From positions 1 to 64,000 of the forward strand of contig DASUWU010000105.1 in assembly GCA_036378315.1 (NCBI GenBank): a DNA stretch of 64,000 nt. The letters are read 5' to 3'. This DNA comes from CALAED01 sp036378315. GTDB lineage: Bacteria > Actinomycetota > Actinomycetes > Streptosporangiales > Streptosporangiaceae. The notes under the pieces were generated by a model. That model searched no databases and was not told where the DNA came from. It saw only the letters and a list, made by a program, of their open reading frames with translations. The position numbers were made by a program, and so were the translations under genes. This document shows, piece after piece, positions 10,948 through 19,419 of the stretch. Each line of letters begins with the position of its first letter. Position 1 is the first letter of the stretch.

Positions 10948-12099
10948 GTGACGGCGGATAACAGCCCGGTCGTCGGCATGGTCGGCGGCGGCCAGCTCGC
11001 CCGGATGACCCACCAAGCCGCGATCGGGCTCGGCGTGCCGCTGCGGGTGCTGAGCGACTCGGCCCACGCGTCGGCCGCGCGGGTGTGCGCCGACGTGCAC
11101 ATCGGCGACCACACCTCGCTCGACGACCTGCGCGGCTTCGCGGCCGGCTGCTCGGTGGTGACGTTCGACCACGAGCACGTCCCAGGTCCGCACATCAGGG
11201 CGCTGGAGTCGGCCGGGGTGGCCTGCCGGCCCGGCTCGGCCGCCCTGCTGCACGCCCAGGACAAGCTGGTCATGCGCCGGCGGCTGACCGAGCTCGGCCT
11301 GCCCCGCCCGCGGTTCGCCGCCGTGGCCGCGCCCGCGGACGTCGCCGCCTTCGCCGAGCGGGGCGGCGGCTGGCCCGTCGTGCTCAAGGCGGTACGCGGC
11401 GGCTACGACGGCAAAGGAGTCTGGGTCTGCGCCTCCATGGGCGAGGCGCGGGAGGTGCTCGAGCGCGCCGCGGCGGCGGGAGTCGAGCTGCTGGCCGAGG
11501 TGTACGTCGAGTTCCGCCGCGAGCTGGCCGCCCTGGTGGCGCGGTCGCCGCACGGGCAGGGCGCCGCCTATCCGGTCGTCGAGACCGTGCAGCGCGACGG
11601 CATCTGCCGGGAGGTGCTCGCGCCGGCGCCCGGACTGCCCGACGAGGTCGCCGCGCAGGCGCAGCGGCTCGCCCTCGAGATCGCCGCCGCGCTGGACGTC
11701 GTGGGCCTGCTCGCCGTCGAGCTCTTCGAGACCGGCGACGGCGTGTCGGTGAACGAGCTGGCGATGCGGCCGCACAACTCCGGCCACTGGACGATCGACG
11801 GCGCCCGCACCTCGCAGTTCGAGCAGCACCTGCGGGCCGTGCTCGACCTGCCGCTCGGTGCCACGGAGCCGACGGCGGCGCGCGCCGTGATGGCCAACGT
11901 GCTCGGCGGGCGGGACCCCGACGTGTACTCCAGGTACGTCCACGTGATGGCCCGCGACCCCGGGGTCAAGGTGCACTTCTACGGCAAAGAGGTCCGCCCT
12001 GGGCGCAAGATCGGCCACGTCACCGCGCTCGGCGACGATCTCGACGACGTACGCGACCGCGCCAGGCACGCCGCCGACTACCTGAGCGGGCCGGCATGA
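10948..12099 (+). CDS. purK: N5-carboxyaminoimidazole ribonucleotide synthase PurK
   Basis: An ATP-grasp enzyme that carboxylates AIR with bicarbonate and ATP to N5-CAIR in de novo purine synthesis. The 383-residue product starts with VGMVGGGQLARMTHQAA (typical PurK N-terminus), then HEHVPGPHIRALE, the ATP-grasp core VVLKAVRGGYDGKGVWV and the active-site end VNELAMRPHNSGHWTIDGARTSQFEQH (substrate and Mg binding), near residues 268-295. The GTG start is placed by the family N-terminus and by the -10 box just upstream. Its stop overlaps the purE ATG (ATGA), consistent with coupled synthesis of the two enzymes that act in sequence. Confidence 0.95.
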   Translation: MTADNSPVVGMVGGGQLARMTHQAAIGLGVPLRVLSDSAHASAARVCADVHIGDHTSLDDLRGFAAGCSVVTFDHEHVPGPHIRALESAGVACRPGSAALLHAQDKLVMRRRLTELGLPRPRFAAVAAPADVAAFAERGGGWPVVLKAVRGGYDGKGVWVCASMGEAREVLERAAAAGVELLAEVYVEFRRELAALVARSPHGQGAAYPVVETVQRDGICREVLAPAPGLPDEVAAQAQRLALEIAAALDVVGLLAVELFETGDGVSVNELAMRPHNSGHWTIDGARTSQFEQHLRAVLDLPLGATEPTAARAVMANVLGGRDPDVYSRYVHVMARDPGVKVHFYGKEVRPGRKIGHVTALGDDLDDVRDRARHAADYLSGPA

Positions 12100-12647
12100 A
12101 TGCGGCCGGCACAGACAGGACCGGTCCGGTCGTCGGCGTGGTGATGGGCAGCGACTCCGACTGGCCGGTGATGCGCGCCGCCGCCGAGGCCCTGGAGGAG
12201 TTCGGCGTGCCGTACGAGGCCGACGTCGTCTCCGCGCACCGGATGCCGCACGACATGATCGCGTACGGCTCGGCCGCCGCTGACCGCGGGCTCCGGGTGC
12301 TCATCGCGGGCGCCGGCGGCGCCGCCCACCTGCCCGGCATGCTCGCCGCCGTCACGCCGCTGCCGGTGATCGGCGTGCCGGTGCCGCTCAAGCATCTCGA
12401 CGGCCTCGACTCGTTGCTGTCGATCGTGCAGATGCCGGCCGGGGTGCCGGTCGCGACGGTGGCCGTCGGCGCCGCCCGCAACGCCGGCCTGCTCGCCGTC
12501 CGCATCCTCGCGGCGAGCGACTCGGACCGGGGTGCCGCGCTGCGCGCCGGGATGACCGCCTTCCAGGCCGAGCTCCACGCCCAGGCCAAGGCCAAGGGCG
12601 CCCGGCTCCGCGACGCCCGCGGATCGCTGGAGGGCCCCAACCCCTAA
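12096..12647 (+). CDS. purE: N5-carboxyaminoimidazole ribonucleotide mutase PurE
   Basis: It converts N5-CAIR, the PurK product, to CAIR. The 183-residue product has the PurE signatures VGVVMGSDSDWPVM (phosphate-binding loop, near residue 13), SAHRMPHDM (catalytic His) and IAGAGGAAHLPGMLAAVTPLPVIGVPV, and is the usual class I length. The ATG at 12096 overlaps the purK stop and is the only start compatible with the conserved N-terminus; the much longer frame upstream is a shadow of purK. Confidence 0.95.
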   Translation: MNAAGTDRTGPVVGVVMGSDSDWPVMRAAAEALEEFGVPYEADVVSAHRMPHDMIAYGSAAADRGLRVLIAGAGGAAHLPGMLAAVTPLPVIGVPVPLKHLDGLDSLLSIVQMPAGVPVATVAVGAARNAGLLAVRILAASDSDRGAALRAGMTAFQAELHAQAKAKGARLRDARGSLEGPNP

Positions 12648-12729
12648 ATCCCGCTCCGCGGCGACTTGTCCAGCTTGAGCGGATAGCCTGGCGGGTCAGG
12701 GCGAGTTCCTGCTGGGTGAGGAGATCGTG

Positions 12730-13455
12730 ATGTCCAACGCTGCGCGGCATTGGTGGGGAGCCCTGCTGGGCCTGATCCTGGTGCCGGCCATCGCGGCGGC
12801 GATGGCCTACTCGACCTGGCGCACGCTGTCGGGCCGGGCGCAGTTCGGGCCGACGAGCACCGAGTACCGCATCGGCCTGGCCAGCTTCGCGGTCACCGCC
12901 TTGGTGCTGGGCATCGTCATCGGCTCGCGGCTGTCGCCGCTCGCCTCGCTGTTCCCCGGTCTCGCGCTCACCGCCGTCGGCGGCCTCTGGGCGGCCTCGC
13001 CCACGTGGGCGGCGGCGCACACGGGGGGCAAGCTGCCGCACAGCTTGGACAAGCTGGACGCCGGCTACCAGAGCATGGGCGCGAGTGGCCTGATGTTGCT
13101 CATCGGCGTCGTCCTGCTCTTCGCCTCGCTCTTCCCCGGCCGGTGGCGGGCCCGCGACGAGGACCTGCGCCCCACCTTCGACTACGAGGGCGGCCAGCAG
13201 ACCGTGCCCGAGTCGCTGCCGTACGACCAGACCCAGCCGTACGACCAGATGCAGGGGTACGAGACGGCCAAGCCGTACGACCAGATGCAGGGGTACGACC
13301 AGACGAGGTACGACCACGCACCGCAGTACGGCCGGCAGCAGGCCGAGGAAGGCCCCCCGCCGTTCGGCGCCCGGCATCCCGGTGACGAGCAGCCGGGCTT
13401 CAGCGCCGCCCCGGACTGGGGCACGCCGCGGCAGGACCCGCCCAACCAGCGGTAG
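12730..13455 (+). CDS. Four-helix membrane protein with a Tyr/Gln repeat tail, function unknown
   Basis: Not assigned to a characterised family. The ATG at 12730 has GAGGAG 6 nt upstream, better placed than the overlapping GTG at 12727; the product is 241 residues. Roughly the first 145 residues contain four hydrophobic segments (ALLGLILVPAIAAAMAYS; GLASFAVTALVLGIVIGS; LFPGLALTAVGGLWAAS; LMLLIGVVLLFASLF). The rest is a soluble, low-complexity tail with repeated PYDQ, GYDQ and GYE blocks (13216-13320), then Pro/Gly-rich sequence. Such tails occur in actinobacterial membrane proteins that assemble at poles or septa, but that is only an analogy. It lies between purE and a convergent GT2 gene. 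Confidence 0.7.
   Translation: MSNAARHWWGALLGLILVPAIAAAMAYSTWRTLSGRAQFGPTSTEYRIGLASFAVTALVLGIVIGSRLSPLASLFPGLALTAVGGLWAASPTWAAAHTGGKLPHSLDKLDAGYQSMGASGLMLLIGVVLLFASLFPGRWRARDEDLRPTFDYEGGQQTVPESLPYDQTQPYDQMQGYETAKPYDQMQGYDQTRYDHAPQYGRQQAEEGPPPFGARHPGDEQPGFSAAPDWGTPRQDPPNQR
13216..13320. repeat. In-gene repeat encoding PYDQ/GYDQ blocks
   Basis: Variants of GTACGACCAGA recur five times at about 12-21 bp spacing, encoding PYDQTQ, PYDQMQGYE, PYDQMQGYDQ and RYDH. The block GCCGTACGACCAGATGCAGG is present twice almost exactly. Confidence 0.75.
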
Positions 13456-13479
13456 CCCGCCCGGCGGTAACCCGTGCGG

Positions 13480-14496
13480 TCAGGGCCTGGCCTGGCCGAG
13501 CCCCCTGGGGCTGGTGAGGAACCCGCAGCCCCAGGACAGGTGCATCGTGGCGTACACGAATGGCAGCCTGACCCACGCCGAGGGCGGCAGGCCGCGGCCG
13601 GTCAACGCGGCGCCGGCCACCATGGCCGCGGCATAGCCGCCGGGCAGCACCCAGCCCGGCCAGAAGCCGGCCGCGCCGGCGATGACCCCGATGACGATCG
13701 CGATCACCGTGAGCGGCGGGGCGAGGTAGCGCAGGTTCAGCGTGCCCTGATGCTCGCGACCGACCACGCGCCGCCAGCGGCCGGTGACGAAGTACTGCTT
13801 GCCCAGCGCCCGCAGGTTGGGCCGGGGACGGTAGGTGACCCGCATCCGCGGGGTGAACCAGATCTTGCCGCCGGTCTGGCGGATCCGGTGGTTCATCTCC
13901 CAGTCCTGGGCGCGGACGAACGTCTCGTCGTAGCCGCCGACCCGGTCGAGCGCGCTGCGCCGGAACGTGCCCAGGTAGACGGTCTCGACCTCGCCCTCGC
14001 CGCCGCCGACGTGGAACGGCGCGCTGCCCACGCCGAGCTTGGAGGTCATCGCGCGGGCGACGGCCTTCTCGAACGGGGTGACGCCCTCGGCGGCCATGAT
14101 GCCGCCCACGTTGTCGGCGCCGGTGTCTTCCATCGTCTCGACCGCGACGCGGACGTAGTCGGCCGGCAGGATCGAGTGGCCGTCCACCCGAACGATGATG
14201 GAGTACTGCGAGGCCTTGACCGCGATGTTGAGGCCATGCGGCGTGCGGCCCGAGGGATTGGACACGACGATGATGCGCGGGTCGTCGGCGGCGAGCTTCT
14301 CCGCGATCTCCTGGGTGCGGTCCTTGGACGGGCCGACCGCGAGCACCAGCTCGAGCTCGCCGCGGTAGTCCTGCGCCAGGATGGCCCGCACGGCATCGGC
14401 CAGGTGGCGTTCCTCGTTGAGGACGGGCATGACCACGGAGACCGCCGGCCAGGTGGCGCGGTCGGTCGCGTTGTTGGCGTGGGATGAGGGATTCAT
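13480..14496 (-). CDS. Family 2 glycosyltransferase (ExoA-like)
   Basis: A membrane-associated GT-A glycosyltransferase of the type that elongates polyprenyl-linked oligosaccharides. The 338-residue product has the GT2 start PAVSVVMPVLNEERHL (residues 17-32), nucleotide-binding aspartates around AVGPSKDRT and VRVDGHS (DxD-like), and the acceptor/base motif VRAQDWEMNHRIRQ. Two or three hydrophobic segments follow near 260-320 (LTVIAIVIGVIAGAAGF; GGYAAAMVAGAALTG). It shares a divergent promoter region with the LCP gene at 14622, and the two may act on the same wall glycan. On its strand a TAGCGT box lies 9 nt before the ATG. Confidence 0.88.
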   Translation of the reverse strand: MNPSSHANNATDRATWPAVSVVMPVLNEERHLADAVRAILAQDYRGELELVLAVGPSKDRTQEIAEKLAADDPRIIVVSNPSGRTPHGLNIAVKASQYSIIVRVDGHSILPADYVRVAVETMEDTGADNVGGIMAAEGVTPFEKAVARAMTSKLGVGSAPFHVGGGEGEVETVYLGTFRRSALDRVGGYDETFVRAQDWEMNHRIRQTGGKIWFTPRMRVTYRPRPNLRALGKQYFVTGRWRRVVGREHQGTLNLRYLAPPLTVIAIVIGVIAGAAGFWPGWVLPGGYAAAMVAGAALTGRGLPPSAWVRLPFVYATMHLSWGCGFLTSPRGLGQARP

Positions 14497-14621
14497 CTCG
14501 GCGTCACGCTACTGTACTTATCCAGGTCTCAGGCAACGATCGTACGGCTTCAGTCGTCTTTTCATTCAGGGACTCGAGGCGGCGCCGTGCTTCGGGGGGC
14601 TCGTCGGGAGGCGGCAGTCAG

Positions 14622-16319
14622 TTGGACGACCCGGACCCGTTCGAACGGTACTTCCGGCCGCGCCGCGGGGGCGCCGCGCCCGCCGGCGAGGGGCCGGACG
14701 GCGGCGGGTCGGGCGCCGAGCCACCGGACGCCGAGCAGGCCGAAGGGATCTCGATCGACGACCGGCGCGCGCCGCGGGTGCCGGTGCGTCGCCACAGAGG
14801 CGGCCGGCGCCGCGCCGTCCCCGCCCAGGTCAGCGCCCAGGCGGCGGCGTCGATCCGCAGGAAGCGCCGCACCCTGATCGGCACCGCGGCCATCTCCAGC
14901 GTCGTGCTCGTCTCGTCCGGCGTCGCGTGGTCGTTCCAGGGGTACGTGACCGGCAACATCAACAAGGTCGACCCGTTCCAGGGCATCGGCAGCCGGCCCG
15001 ACACCGGGCCCAAGGGCGCGATGAACATCCTCATCGCCGGGGTGGACCGGCGGCAGGGCCTGTCGCGCGATCAGATCTACCGGTTGCACCTCGGCCGCGA
15101 CGATGGTGCCAGGTCGGACACCATGATGCTCGTCCACCTGTCCACCAACCACGACCGGGTGACCATCGTCAACCTGCCGCGCGACTCGCTCGTCACCATC
15201 CCGGCGCACCGCTCGAACGGCTCCGAGGGTCCGCGCGGGGCGCAGGTGCCCGATCGGCAGGGCAAGCTGACCTGGACCTACCAGTACGGCGGCCCGCAGC
15301 TGACGGTCAAGACGATCGAACGGGCCACCGGCGTGCGGATCGACCACTACATCGAGGTCAACTTCCTCGGCTTCGTCAAGATGGTGGACGCGCTCGGCGG
15401 GGTCACCATCTGCACCGAGGAACCGATCAACGACAAGAAGTCCGGGCTGCGGCTGCCGGCCGGCAAGAGCCACGTCGACGGCGTCAAGGGCCTGGCCTTC
15501 GCCCGCGCCCGCTACAGCCTCACCGGCGGCAGCGACCTGCCGCGGATCGGCCGCCAGCAGGAGTTCATGGCCGCCATGATGCAGCAGGCGCTCAGCACGT
15601 CGACGCTGACCGATCCGGTGAAGTTCACCAGGTTCCTGAACGCCGCGCTGAAGAGCCTGCGCGTCGACCCGGGGTTGGCCTCGAACGTCACCGCACTGGC
15701 CAGGCAGATGCGCGGACTGACCACCGACAGCGTCGTGTTCGCCGACGTTCCGCTGGCCAACCCCAACTACATGGTCTCGATCAGCGGCTCGCCGCCGCAG
15801 TCCACCGTGCTGTGGGACGGACGCGCGGCCGGGGCACTGTTCCGCGACATCAAGCGCGACGAGTCGATCATCAAGCCGCCGCCCAGCCCCGCCCCCTCTG
15901 CCACCGCGCCTGCCACCGCGTCCCCAGGGACGACGCCCGCCGTGCCACCCGGCAAGATCACCGTGCGGGTGCTGAACGGCGTCGGCACGCCCGGGCTGGC
16001 CCGCAAGGCGGCCGGTCAGCTCCACGCGGCCGGGTTCACCGCCATCGTGGTGCCGGGCACGACGAGCAGGATCGGCCACAAGGTGACGGTCGTCGAGTAC
16101 GGGCCGGGCCATGACGCGGCGGCGAAGACCCTCGCCGCGGCGATCCCCGGGGCGCGCCTCAAGCGGGTTCCGACCCTCGGCGGCACCCTTCAGGTGATCG
16201 TCGGCTCCTCGTGGAGAGGGGCCAGGAAGATCGGGTCCGCCACAACCGGTCATACCCAGGCGAGCACCGGCCTGAAGAACGTCCTCGCGAAGACCGCCAC
16301 GCAGAAGCTCTGCAAGTAG
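14622..16319 (+). CDS. LytR-CpsA-Psr (LCP) family wall-polymer ligase (1)
   Basis: LCP proteins transfer polymers from polyprenyl-phosphate carriers to peptidoglycan outside the membrane. Start TTG 14622 is chosen because GGGAGG lies about 10 nt upstream; the longer frame from 14484 would overlap the divergent GT2. The 565-residue product has a charged cytoplasmic N-terminus, one membrane helix (about 84-104), the LCP domain (about 134-335) with RSDTMMLVHL, NLPRDSLV, GVRIDHYIEVNFLGFVKMVDALGGV and FARARYSLTGGSDLPRIGRQQ, then a Pro/Thr linker and a C-terminal LytR_C domain (ITVRVLNGVGTPGLARKAAGQL). The conserved arginines and aspartates for pyrophosphate/Mg binding are present. A paralogue is at 49272-50696. 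Confidence 0.92.
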   Translation: MDDPDPFERYFRPRRGGAAPAGEGPDGGGSGAEPPDAEQAEGISIDDRRAPRVPVRRHRGGRRRAVPAQVSAQAAASIRRKRRTLIGTAAISSVVLVSSGVAWSFQGYVTGNINKVDPFQGIGSRPDTGPKGAMNILIAGVDRRQGLSRDQIYRLHLGRDDGARSDTMMLVHLSTNHDRVTIVNLPRDSLVTIPAHRSNGSEGPRGAQVPDRQGKLTWTYQYGGPQLTVKTIERATGVRIDHYIEVNFLGFVKMVDALGGVTICTEEPINDKKSGLRLPAGKSHVDGVKGLAFARARYSLTGGSDLPRIGRQQEFMAAMMQQALSTSTLTDPVKFTRFLNAALKSLRVDPGLASNVTALARQMRGLTTDSVVFADVPLANPNYMVSISGSPPQSTVLWDGRAAGALFRDIKRDESIIKPPPSPAPSATAPATASPGTTPAVPPGKITVRVLNGVGTPGLARKAAGQLHAAGFTAIVVPGTTSRIGHKVTVVEYGPGHDAAAKTLAAAIPGARLKRVPTLGGTLQVIVGSSWRGARKIGSATTGHTQASTGLKNVLAKTATQKLCK

Positions 16320-16334
16320 GGCCGACCCTGGCCG

Positions 16335-16757
16335 TCAGCGGGGCAGGTCGAGCTTGGCCCATTCGATGGCTGGGCACCGGTTCATCACCACGTCGAGGCC
16401 GGCCTCCTCAGCGCGCCGCGCCGCCGCCTCGTCGATGACGTCGAGCGGCAGCCACACCGCCTTCGCGCCCATCTTGATCGCCTCGTCGACCACCGGCCCC
16501 GCGTGCTCGGCCCGCCGGTAGACGCCGACGACGTCCACCGGTTGCGGCACGTCGCCCAGCTCGGCGTAGCCGGTCTCGCCCAGCACCTCCTCAGCCCCGG
16601 GGTGGACGGGGATGATCCGCTTGCCCCGCGACTGGAGGAGCTGGGCCATGTCGTAGGCGGTGCGGCCGGGGTTGTTCCGCAGCCCGACAAAGGCCCACGT
16701 CGTCGAATCGGTCAGCAGCCGCCTGATGACGCCGGTCTCGGCGTATCGATCGCCCAT
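16335..16757 (-). CDS. CoA-binding domain protein (YccU family)
   Basis: A small stand-alone Rossmann CoA-binding domain protein of 140 residues, similar to the CoA-binding domain of succinyl-CoA synthetase alpha. Motifs seen are WAFVGLRNNPGRTAYDMAQLL (CoA-binding loop, residues 21-41), IIPVHPGAEEVLGETGYAEL and VVGVYRRAEHAGPVVDEAI, ending MNRCPAIEW. The family is widespread and its physiological role is not firmly known. It converges on the LCP gene with a 15-bp gap and lies downstream of ugd on the same strand, with 54 bp between. Confidence 0.88.
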   Translation of the reverse strand: MGDRYAETGVIRRLLTDSTTWAFVGLRNNPGRTAYDMAQLLQSRGKRIIPVHPGAEEVLGETGYAELGDVPQPVDVVGVYRRAEHAGPVVDEAIKMGAKAVWLPLDVIDEAAARRAEEAGLDVVMNRCPAIEWAKLDLPR

Positions 16758-16811
16758 GGTGGGTACAACGCGGCTGGCGCGCCGCTGTTCCCGCGCTTGG
16801 CGGGGTCCGGG

Positions 16812-18131
16812 TCAGGGCCGGCCGAGTGCGCGGTAGTGCCAGCCGGCCGACCGCCAGCGTTCCGGGTCGAGCGCGTTTCGACCGTCCACGATGTTGCGCT
16901 CGGCAACGATATCGCCGAGCACATCAGGGTCCATCTCGCGGAACTCCTGCCACTCGGTCAGCAGCAGCACGACATGCGCGTCGCGGGCCGCCTCGAGCGC
17001 CGAGTCGCCGAAGTCGAGCTCGGGATGGGCCCGCCTGGCGTTCCCGAGGGCCTTCGGGTCGTAGACGGTGACCTTGCCGCCCTGCGACCTGATCGTCGCC
17101 GCCACCTCCAGCGCCGGCGAGTCCCGTACGTCGTCGGAGTTGGGCTTGAAGGCGGCGCCGAGCACGCCCACCGTACTGCCGATGAACGAGCCGCCGAGCA
17201 GGCCCCTGGCGAGGTCGACCATGCGGACGCGGCGGCGCATGTTGATCGCGTCCACCTCGCGCAGGAACGACAGGGCCTGGTCGACGCCGAGCTCGCCGGC
17301 GCGCGCCATGAAGGCGCGGATGTCCTTGGGCAGGCAGCCGCCGCCGAAGCCGAGCCCGGGGCCGAGGAACTTGCCGCCGATCCGGTCGTCGTACGACAGC
17401 GCCTCGGACAGCTTGGTCACGTCGGCGTGCGCGGCCTCGCACACCTCGGCCATCGCGTTGATGAAGGAGATCTTGGTGGCGAGGAAGGCGTTGGCGGCCA
17501 CCTTGACCAGCTCGGCCGTGGGGAAGTCGGTGACGATGAACGGCGTGTCGTTGGCGATCATCGGCGCGTACACCTCGCGGAGGATCTTCTCCGCGCGCTC
17601 GGACCTGACCCCGGCCACGATGCGGTCGGGACGCAGGGTGTCGGTCACCGCGAAGCCCTCGCGCAGGAACTCGGGATTCCACGCCAGCTCGGCGTCCTCG
17701 CCCGCGGGCGCCAGCCGGGCCAGCCGGCCGGCCAGCCGCTCGGCCGTGCCCACCGGCACCGTGGACTTGCCCACGACGAGGCAGGCGCGGCGCAGCCGCG
17801 GCGCCAGCGCGGTCACCGCGTCGTCGACGTACGTCAGGTCGGCGGCGTACTCGCCCGTCTTCTGCGGGGTGCCGACGCAGAGGAAGTGCACGTCGCCGAA
17901 GTCGGCGGCCTCGTCGTACGACGTCGTGAACCGCAGCCGGCCCGACTCGAGGCCGCGGCGCAGCACGGGTTCGAGGTCGGGCTCGTAGACGGGCAGCTCG
18001 CCGGCGGACAGGCGGGCGATCTTCTCCTCGTCGGTGTCCAGGCCGAGCACGTCGAAGCCCAGCTCGGCCATGCAGGCGGCATGGGTGGCGCCGAGGTAGC
18101 CGGTGCCGACGACCGTCAGGCGATGGGTCAC
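16812..18131 (-). CDS. ugd: UDP-glucose 6-dehydrogenase
   Basis: It oxidises UDP-glucose to UDP-glucuronate with two NAD+, supplying uronic acid for envelope polymers. The 439-residue product starts MTHRLTVVGTGYLGATHAAC (NAD Rossmann loop), then VGTPQ, KSTVPVGTAERL, WNPEFLREGFAV and the catalytic C266 in GFGGGCLPKDIRAF; the C-terminal UDP-binding domain has GVLGAAFKPNSDDVRDSPA. GTG 18131 is preferred because GGGAG sits at normal distance upstream and the Rossmann strand begins at once; an upstream in-frame GTG at 18152 has only an adjacent GGGA. It diverges from the acyl-CoA dehydrogenase gene. A second, WbpA-like sugar dehydrogenase lies at 34517. Confidence 0.94.
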   Translation of the reverse strand: MTHRLTVVGTGYLGATHAACMAELGFDVLGLDTDEEKIARLSAGELPVYEPDLEPVLRRGLESGRLRFTTSYDEAADFGDVHFLCVGTPQKTGEYAADLTYVDDAVTALAPRLRRACLVVGKSTVPVGTAERLAGRLARLAPAGEDAELAWNPEFLREGFAVTDTLRPDRIVAGVRSERAEKILREVYAPMIANDTPFIVTDFPTAELVKVAANAFLATKISFINAMAEVCEAAHADVTKLSEALSYDDRIGGKFLGPGLGFGGGCLPKDIRAFMARAGELGVDQALSFLREVDAINMRRRVRMVDLARGLLGGSFIGSTVGVLGAAFKPNSDDVRDSPALEVAATIRSQGGKVTVYDPKALGNARRAHPELDFGDSALEAARDAHVVLLLTEWQEFREMDPDVLGDIVAERNIVDGRNALDPERWRSAGWHYRALGRP

Positions 18132-18195
18132 AGGACTCCCTTCCAGTGTCACTCCCGTACCCCAGCGAGGGATCCCTCAAGAGGGTACTGCTCGG

Positions 18196-18201
18196 TAGCA
18201 T
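18196..18201 (+). promoter_or_regulatory. Probable -10 box for a leaderless acyl-CoA dehydrogenase mRNA
   Basis: TAGCAT lies 6 nt before the ATG at 18208 in the 76-bp gap between ugd and this gene; no ribosome-binding site is present. Confidence 0.5.
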
Positions 18202-18207
18202 CAGCGC

Positions 18208-19419
18208 ATGAGCCCCGATCGACCTGCGCCAGCGACCGCCGACGCTCCCGATGCGGGAGCGGCTCCACCATACGAGCCGACGGAGGAGCACGACATGCTC
18301 CGCCGGTCGGTACGCGACCTCGCCGAGGCGGAGATCGCGCCGCACGCGGCGGACGTCGACGAGCTGAGCAGGTTCCCCGACGAGGCCTACGCGGCATTGA
18401 AGCAGGCCGAGCTGCACGCCGTGCACATCCCTGAGGCGTACGGAGGGGCCGGCGCCGACGCCCTCGCCACGGTGATCGTGATCGAGGAGGTGGCGCGCGC
18501 CTGCGCGTCGTCGTCGCTGATCCCGGCGGTGAACAAGCTGGGCACCGTCCCGCTGCTGCTGTCGGCGTCCGAAGACCTCAAGAAGCGCTACCTCGCCCCG
18601 GTGGCGCGCGGCGAGGCGATGTTCTCCTACGCCCTGTCCGAGCCCGAGGCCGGCAGCGACGCCGCGGCGATGAAGACCAGGGCGACGCGGGACGGCGATC
18701 ACTGGATCCTCAACGGCACCAAGATGTGGATCACGAACGCCGGCGTCTCGGACTACTACACGGTGATGGCGGTGACCGACCCGTCGCAGGGCGCACGCGG
18801 CATTTCCGCATTTGTCGTGGAAAAGAGTGACCCTGGGGTCGGCTTCGGCCCGCCGGAGAAAAAGCTCGGCATCAAGGGCTCGCCCACCCGGCAGGTCATC
18901 TTCCAAGAGGTGCGCATCCCCGCCGACCGGATGATCGGTCCTGAGGGCAGCGGCTTCAAGACCGCGCTGGCCACCCTGGACCACACCCGCATCACCATCG
19001 CCGCGCAGGCCCTGGGCATCGCCCAGGGCGCGCTCGACTACGCCGCCGGTTACGTCAAGGAACGCCGCCAGTTCGGCCGGCCGGTGGCCGACTTCCAGGG
19101 CGTCCAGTTCATGGTCGCCGACATGGCGATGAAGCTCGAGGCGGCCCGCCAGCTCACCTACCACGCGGCGGCCAAGTCCGAACGCGCCATGCGCGGCGAC
19201 GCCGTCCCCGACCTCACCTTCATGTCATCGGCCGCGAAATGCTTCGCCTCCGACGTCGCCATGGAGATCACCACTGACGCCGTCCAGCTGCTCGGCGGCT
19301 ACGGCTACGTCCGCGACTACCCCGTCGAACGCATGATGCGCGACGCAAAGATCACCCAGATCTACGAGGGGACCAACCAGATCCAGCGGGTCGTGATGGC
19401 CCGCCAGCTGCTCAAATGA
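18208..19419 (+). CDS. Acyl-CoA dehydrogenase (2)
   Basis: A second FAD-dependent acyl-CoA dehydrogenase, only distantly like the one at 9781. The 403-residue product has an Ala/Pro-rich leader of about 28 residues, the helical domain (EHDMLRRSVRDLAEAEIAPHA), FSYALSEPEAGSDAAAM (FAD/substrate loop), MWITNAGVSDYYTVMAVT, VKERRQFGRPVADFQGVQF, GGYGYVRDYPVERMMRDAK and catalytic E387 in IYEGTNQIQR, the short-chain/butyryl-type signature. Its stop abuts the convergent gene at 19420 with no gap. It is monocistronic by arrangement and leaderless by its promoter. Confidence 0.93.
   Translation: MSPDRPAPATADAPDAGAAPPYEPTEEHDMLRRSVRDLAEAEIAPHAADVDELSRFPDEAYAALKQAELHAVHIPEAYGGAGADALATVIVIEEVARACASSSLIPAVNKLGTVPLLLSASEDLKKRYLAPVARGEAMFSYALSEPEAGSDAAAMKTRATRDGDHWILNGTKMWITNAGVSDYYTVMAVTDPSQGARGISAFVVEKSDPGVGFGPPEKKLGIKGSPTRQVIFQEVRIPADRMIGPEGSGFKTALATLDHTRITIAAQALGIAQGALDYAAGYVKERRQFGRPVADFQGVQFMVADMAMKLEAARQLTYHAAAKSERAMRGDAVPDLTFMSSAAKCFASDVAMEITTDAVQLLGGYGYVRDYPVERMMRDAKITQIYEGTNQIQRVVMARQLLK

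Noticed and set aside
9157..12069. 970-residue minus-strand frame over gtrA, acyl-CoA dehydrogenase and purK
   Set aside because: Only its last 171 residues (gtrA) are coherent; the rest is the GC-driven antisense shadow of genes with clear family motifs.
14484..14621. N-terminal extension of LCP (1)
   Set aside because: It would overlap the divergent GT2 start; TTG 14622 has a ribosome-binding site and gives the usual short cytoplasmic N-terminus.
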